A program made the position numbers and the translations under genes. A DNA stretch of 64,000 nt, taken from assembly GCA_009693505.1 (NCBI GenBank), contig SHXD01000009.1, positions 1-64,000 on the forward strand, read 5' to 3'. This stretch comes from Limnohabitans sp. Lineage in GTDB: Bacteria > Pseudomonadota > Gammaproteobacteria > Burkholderiales > Burkholderiaceae_C. Numbering within the stretch: position 1 is the stretch's first letter; every line of letters begins with the position of its first letter. This document shows positions 59,773 to 64,000 of this stretch, one piece after another. The notes under the pieces are model-generated. The model made no database searches, had not been told where the DNA came from, and worked only from the letters and a program-made list of their open reading frames with translations.

Positions 59773-61608
59773 TTATTTCTTTGAAGGGGGCAAATCTGTA
59801 CAACTGCCATGCGCCACCTCTGCTGCCATGCCAATGCTTTCGCCCAAAGTCGGGTGTGGGTGAATGGTTTTGCCAATGTCGATGGCATCTGCGCCCATCT
59901 CGATGGCCAAAGCAACTTCCCCAATCATGTCACCCGCATGCGTGCCCACCATGCCGCCGCCCAAGATCTTGCCGTGGCCATGCGCCTCGGGTGAATCATC
60001 GAACAACAACTTGGTCACGCCTTCATCACGGCCATTGGCAATGGCGCGGCCTGAGGCAGTCCACGGAAACAAACCCTTCTTGACTTTGATGCCTTGCGCC
60101 TTGGCTTGATCTTCTGTGAGGCCCACCCAAGCCACTTCGGGATCGGTGTAAGCCACGCTTGGAATCACGCGGGCATTGAAGGCACTGGCTGCCAACTCTT
60201 TGTTGCCTTGAATTTCACCTGCAATCACTTCAGCTGCAACATGAGCTTCATGAACCGCTTTGTGCGCCAACATGGGTTGTCCCACGATGTCGCCAATGGC
60301 AAAGATGTGTGGCACGTTGGTGCGCATTTGGATGTCGACAGAAATGAAACCACGATCTGTCACGTTCACACCTGCTTTTTCTGCAGCAATTTTCTTGCCG
60401 TTGGGTGTTCGACCTACAGCCTGCAATACCATGTCGTAGACTTGCGGCGCAGGAGGCGCAACGCCCTCCTCTGCCGATTCAAATGTCACCTCAATACCCG
60501 CCTTGGTTGCTTTGGCCCCCACAGTTTTGGTTTTCAGCATGATGTTGTCAAAACGAGGGGCGTTCATTTTTTGCCAGACCTTGACCAAATCGCGATCGGC
60601 ACCTTGCATCAAACCTTCCATCATTTCAACCACATCAAGGCGAGCGCCTAGCGTGCTGTAAACGGTGCCCATTTCTAAACCGATGATGCCGCCGCCCAAA
60701 ATAAGCATTCGTTTGGGCACATCTTTCAAAGCCAATGCACCGGTGCTGTCGACCACGCGTGGATCCTTGGGCATGAAGGGCAAGCGCACGGCTTGGCTAC
60801 CGACGGCAATGATGCAATTCTTGAAGGCAAGGACTTTCTTCACGCCAGTTTTTTCTTGACCCGTGCCCGTGGTTTCTTCTACCACCACATGGTTGGCGCT
60901 CAGGAATTCACCCACACCGCGAACCGTGGTGACCTTGCGCATCTTGGCCATGGCTGCCAAACCACCTGTGAGTTTGCCAATGACTTTTTCTTTGTGAGTA
61001 CGCAATTTTCCAATGTCCAATTTGGGGGTGCCAAAGTCCACACCCAAATCGGCCATGTGGCTGACTTCGTCTATGACTGCGGCAACGTGTAACAAAGCCT
61101 TGGAAGGAATGCAACCCACGTTCAAACACACGCCACCCAAGGTGGCATAGCGCTCAACGATCACAACCTTGAGGCCCAGATCAGCGGCACGGAAAGCAGC
61201 GGAGTAACCACCAGGGCCCGCTCCCAAAACCAGCAAATCACATTCAATGTCGACTTTGCCACTGTATGAAGCGGCGTTCGGAATATTTGCTGCAACGGCT
61301 GAACCTGGGGAACTGACTTGCGGTGCAGACGAAGCAACCGAAGAGGCTGGGAGGGCGTCTGAAGCAGTGGCCTCACCTTCCAACACCATGACCACAGAGC
61401 CTTGCTTCACTTTGTCGCCCAACTTCACTTTGAGCTCTTTCACCACCCCAGCATGTGAGCATGGAATTTCCATAGAGGCTTTGTCAGACTCTACGGTCAT
61501 TAAGCTTTGTTCAGCCTTAACAAGGTCGCCTGGCTTTACCAGCAACTCAATGACCGCCACTTCGTCGAAGTCGCCAATGTCCGGAACTTTGATATCAATC
61601 AGTGCCAT
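59773..61608 (-). CDS. lpdA: dihydrolipoyl dehydrogenase with N-terminal lipoyl domain (pyruvate dehydrogenase E3)
   Basis: E3 of pyruvate dehydrogenase, 611 aa. Residues about 1-80 are a lipoyl domain (Lys in [11 protein letters not shown]), followed by a Ser/Ala-rich linker and the E3 body: [19 protein letters not shown], redox Cys pair in [19 protein letters not shown] motif [14 protein letters not shown] and His/Glu in [17 protein letters not shown]3 proteins with their own lipoyl domain are known in betaproteobacteria and Neisseria. Its lipoyl domain is strikingly like that of the neighbouring aceF, 11 bases upstream. Confidence 0.96.
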   Translation of the reverse strand: MALIDIKVPDIGDFDEVAVIELLVKPGDLVKAEQSLMTVESDKASMEIPCSHAGVVKELKVKLGDKVKQGSVVMVLEGEATASDALPASSVASSAPQVSSPGSAVAANIPNAASYSGKVDIECDLLVLGAGPGGYSAAFRAADLGLKVVIVERYATLGGVCLNVGCIPSKALLHVAAVIDEVSHMADLGVDFGTPKLDIGKLRTHKEKVIGKLTGGLAAMAKMRKVTTVRGVGEFLSANHVVVEETTGTGQEKTGVKKVLAFKNCIIAVGSQAVRLPFMPKDPRVVDSTGALALKDVPKRMLILGGGIIGLEMGTVYSTLGARLDVVEMMEGLMQGADRDLVKVWQKMNAPRFDNIMLKTKTVGAKATKAGIEVTFESAEEGVAPPAPQVYDMVLQAVGRTPNGKKIAAEKAGVNVTDRGFISVDIQMRTNVPHIFAIGDIVGQPMLAHKAVHEAHVAAEVIAGEIQGNKELAASAFNARVIPSVAYTDPEVAWVGLTEDQAKAQGIKVKKGLFPWTASGRAIANGRDEGVTKLLFDDSPEAHGHGKILGGGMVGTHAGDMIGEVALAIEMGADAIDIGKTIHPHPTLGESIGMAAEVAHGSCTDLPPSKK

Positions 61609-61619
61609 GGTTCAACCTC

Positions 61620-62957
61620 TCAAAGCAACACACGGCGAAAGTCGCCTAGAATTTGACCCAAGTACGCATTGAAGCGTGCCGCGGCGGCACCATCGATCAC
61701 GCGGTGATCCCAGGTCAGAGACAAAGGCAACATGAGGCGCGGTACAAACTGTTTGCCATCCCAAACCGGTTCTTGTGTGCTCTTGCATACACCCAAGATG
61801 GCCACCTCAGGCGCGTTGATGATGGGAGTGAAGTATTTGCCGCCAATGCCGCCCAAGCTTGAGATGGTGAAGGTAGCGCCCGTCATTTCTGCAGGGCCCA
61901 ATTTGCCATCACGTGCTTTCTTGGCCAACTCGCCCATCTCCTGGCTAATTTGCAAGATGCCTTTTTTGTCGGCATCGCGAATGACAGGCACCATCAAGCC
62001 ATTGGGCGTGTCTGCTGCAAAGCCAATGTGCCAATAGTTTTTGTAGACGATGGCATCGCCATCCAAAGAGCTGTTGAACTCTGGGTATTTTTTCAAGCCA
62101 GCCACACAAGCCTTGATCAAGAAAGCCAACATGGTGACCTTCACGCCAGACTTTTCGTTTTCCTTATTGGTCGAGACACGGAAGGCTTCCAACTCAGTGA
62201 TGTCGGCATCATCGTGGTTGGTGACAGCGGGAATCATGATGGCGTTGCGCAGTAAATTGGCGCCGCTGATCTTCTTGATGCGGCCCATTTCTTTGCGTTC
62301 AATGGGACCAAATTTGGCGAAGTCAACTTTGGGCCAAGGAATCAAGCCCAGCGCAGCGCCATCGCTACCTGCTGGCGCTTTGGCCGCTTGTGCTTTGGTT
62401 TGGGTGGCACCTGCCATCACGTCTTTGGTAAAGGCTTGAATGTCGTCTTGTGAAATTCGACCCTTGGGGCCATTGCCTTTCACTTCTTCCAAAGGCACAC
62501 CCAATTCGCGCGCAAATTTGCGCACAGAAGGTGAAGCATGAGGCAAGCCAAGCGTTGGAGCGCCGGGGTTGTGAGCAGGTGCAGCAGCACTCACCGAAGC
62601 TGAAACTGTTGCGGCCACCAAAGATGCCACAAAAGGCTGGGCCTCGACAACTGGCGCAGCCACAACAGGGGCCGCAGCGAGTGCTGTGGGAGCTTCAGCC
62701 GCCACTGCCGCTACAGCGCCACTGGCTTCCAACACCAACACCACCGAACCTTGTTTAACTTTGTCACCCAACTTCACGCGCAGCTCTTTCACCACGCCGG
62801 CTGTTGAAGATGGAATTTCCATCGCTGCTTTGTCCGACTCAACCGTGATCAATGATTGTTCTGCCTTGATGGTGTCACCCACCTTGACCATCAATTCAAT
62901 GACCGCTACTTCATCGAAATCACCGATGTCTGGAACTTTGACTTCTACCAATGCCAT
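61620..62957 (-). CDS. aceF: dihydrolipoyllysine acetyltransferase (E2 of pyruvate dehydrogenase)
   Basis: Core of the pyruvate dehydrogenase complex, moving acetyl from lipoate to CoA. Length 445 aa with one lipoyl domain (Lys in VESDKAAMEIPSS), whereas E. coli has three. A long Ala/Val/Pro-rich linker leads to the E3-binding domain (SPSVRKFARELGVPLEEVKG) and the catalytic domain ending LTWDHRVIDGAAAARF. The start is the ATG at 62957 with GGAG nine bases upstream, four codons inside the open frame. It follows aceE by 21 bases. Confidence 0.96.
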   Translation of the reverse strand: MALVEVKVPDIGDFDEVAVIELMVKVGDTIKAEQSLITVESDKAAMEIPSSTAGVVKELRVKLGDKVKQGSVVLVLEASGAVAAVAAEAPTALAAAPVVAAPVVEAQPFVASLVAATVSASVSAAAPAHNPGAPTLGLPHASPSVRKFARELGVPLEEVKGNGPKGRISQDDIQAFTKDVMAGATQTKAQAAKAPAGSDGAALGLIPWPKVDFAKFGPIERKEMGRIKKISGANLLRNAIMIPAVTNHDDADITELEAFRVSTNKENEKSGVKVTMLAFLIKACVAGLKKYPEFNSSLDGDAIVYKNYWHIGFAADTPNGLMVPVIRDADKKGILQISQEMGELAKKARDGKLGPAEMTGATFTISSLGGIGGKYFTPIINAPEVAILGVCKSTQEPVWDGKQFVPRLMLPLSLTWDHRVIDGAAAARFNAYLGQILGDFRRVLL

Positions 62958-62978
62958 GTGTGTCTCCAATTCTTTTGA

Positions 62979-64000
62979 TCAAGCGTACAAAGGATTGACC
63001 TTGTCGGTCTTGATGCCGTATTGCTTCAAAGCCTCAGCGACTTTGGCCACAGGTACGGCGCCCTCTTCGCTCAGTGCTTTGAGTGCGGCCACAACGATGT
63101 AATGGCGGTTGATTTCAAAGTGCTCACGCAATTTGCTTCGAAAATCGCTTCGACCAAAACCATCTGTACCTAACACTTTGAAAGTGCGGCCTTTTGGAAT
63201 GAAGGAGCGAATTTGTTCAGCATAGTTCTTCATGTAGTCAGTGGATGCAATGACAGGGCCACCGTATTTGGCCAATTGCTGCGACACAAACGGCACTCGC
63301 GGTACTTCCAAGGGGTGCAGCATGTTGAAGCGCTCAGCGTCTTGACCGTCGCGTGTCAACTCGTTAAAACTTGGGCAACTCCAAACGTCGGCAGAAATGC
63401 CCCAGTCTTTGGCTAGCAACTCCTGCGCAGCCAAAGATTCTCGCAGAATGGTGCCAGAGCCCATGAGTTGAACGCGCGTTTTGTTTTTACCACCGGCCTT
63501 GCACAAGTACATGCCCTTGATGATTTGAACTTCCGTGCCGGGTGTTAAACCTGGCATGGGGTAGTTTTCATTCAACAAGGTGATGTAGTAATAAACATTG
63601 TCTTGTTTTTCCACCATGCGTTTCAAGCCGTGGTGCAAGATGACACCTACTTCGTGTGCAAAAGTGGGGTCGTAGCTGATGCAGTTTGGAATGGTGCTCG
63701 CCAAAATATGGCTGTGACCGTCTTCGTGTTGCAAACCCTCGCCATTCAATGTGGTGCGACCGGAAGTACCGCCTAACAAGAAGCCGCGCGCTTGCATGTC
63801 ACCAGCGGCCCAAGCCAAATCGCCAATGCGCTGAAAGCCGAACATGGAGTAGTAAACATAGAAAGGCACCATGATGCGGTTGCTTGTAGAGTAGCTGGTG
63901 GCTGCGGCAATCCAGCTTGACATTCCGCCAGCTTCATTGATACCTTCTTGCAATATCTGACCCGCTTTGTCTTCTTTGTAGTACATCACTTGGTCTTTGT
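62979..64000 (-). CDS. aceE: pyruvate dehydrogenase E1 component (5' end outside window)
   Basis: Only the last about 340 residues are present; the gene continues past the right edge. It has the homodimeric E1 C-terminal region: YYKEDKAGQILQEGINEAGG, FGFQRIGDLAWAAGDMQARG, TTLNGEGLQHEDGHSHI and NVYYYITLLNENYPMPG, all typical of the AceE type rather than the alpha/beta E1. The C-terminus ends KTDKVNPLYA. First gene of aceE-aceF-lpd. Confidence 0.96.
   Translation of the reverse strand, partial: KDQVMYYKEDKAGQILQEGINEAGGMSSWIAAATSYSTSNRIMVPFYVYYSMFGFQRIGDLAWAAGDMQARGFLLGGTSGRTTLNGEGLQHEDGHSHILASTIPNCISYDPTFAHEVGVILHHGLKRMVEKQDNVYYYITLLNENYPMPGLTPGTEVQIIKGMYLCKAGGKNKTRVQLMGSGTILRESLAAQELLAKDWGISADVWSCPSFNELTRDGQDAERFNMLHPLEVPRVPFVSQQLAKYGGPVIASTDYMKNYAEQIRSFIPKGRTFKVLGTDGFGRSDFRSKLREHFEINRHYIVVAALKALSEEGAVPVAKVAEALKQYGIKTDKVNPLYA

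Overview
The window reads as chromosomal DNA of a medium-GC betaproteobacterium of the order Burkholderiales, most likely family Comamonadaceae (a Limnohabitans/Rhodoferax-like relative). The reasons are the gene order scpB-rluB-ndk-rlmN-pilF-rodZ-ispG-hisS-yfgM-bamB-der-hfq-hflX-hflK-hflC-yjeT-hisZ-purA, the msrB-yciB-bolA-parvulin cluster, odhA-odhB-lpdA-zapE, and a pyruvate dehydrogenase E3 that carries its own lipoyl domain. The genus is an inference from gene order and protein resemblance. Coding density is very high, no gap exceeds about 230 bases, and I see no tRNA, rRNA, insertion sequence, prophage or CRISPR array.

Layout. 1-8233 (minus): the 5' part of a FadB/FadJ-type beta-oxidation enzyme, a five-gene branched-chain-amino-acid-type ABC transporter (binding protein, two permeases, two ATPases) and an acyl-CoA ligase. 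8342-11950 (plus): selO, then msrB, yciB, bolA and a parvulin. 11963-15952 (minus): purL. 16085-19524 (plus): map and glnD. 19561-21843 (minus): a YgiQ-type radical SAM protein. 21986-23205 (plus): a two-gene chromate transporter. 23208-24633 (minus): rlmB and a YbbA-type ATPase, back to back with tesA (24632-25330, plus). 25359-45043 (minus): an almost unbroken run of housekeeping genes: a small charged protein, a cystathionine beta-lyase-like enzyme, a phosphoribosyltransferase, purA, hisZ, the hfq-hfl cluster, der, bamB, yfgM, hisS, ispG, rodZ, pilF, rlmN, ndk, rluB and scpB. 45192-46214 (minus): rluD, back to back with bamD (plus). 47012-53280 and 53324-58317 (minus): a YoaA/DinG helicase, a small exported protein, zapE, the 2-oxoglutarate dehydrogenase genes and prpE. 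58417-59028 (minus): an isochorismatase-like hydrolase, then a plus-strand NlpC/P60 gene. 59773-64000 (minus): pyruvate dehydrogenase lpd, aceF and the 3' part of aceE.

How they work together. The right part supplies the two 2-oxoacid dehydrogenase complexes that feed and run the TCA cycle, each with its own E3, plus propionyl-CoA synthesis. The central run covers translation quality control and ribosome assembly (hisS, der, hflX, rlmN, rluB, rluD, rlmB), RNA regulation (hfq), membrane proteolysis control (hflKC), outer-membrane assembly (bamB, bamD) and purine and histidine synthesis. The left end joins an uptake system to acyl-CoA activation and beta-oxidation and is the part most worth a second look.

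No clearly undescribed multi-gene system stands out. The most unusual points are an ABC transporter whose parts all depart from the Liv norm (Arg in place of the Walker A Lys in one ATPase, an altered signature in the other, extra segments in both permeases), a perfect 12+2+12 palindrome ahead of the beta-oxidation gene, a RodZ-like protein without its periplasmic domain, an isochorismatase with an Ala/Pro-rich insert, and a cluster of TTG/GTG start codons in conserved genes.
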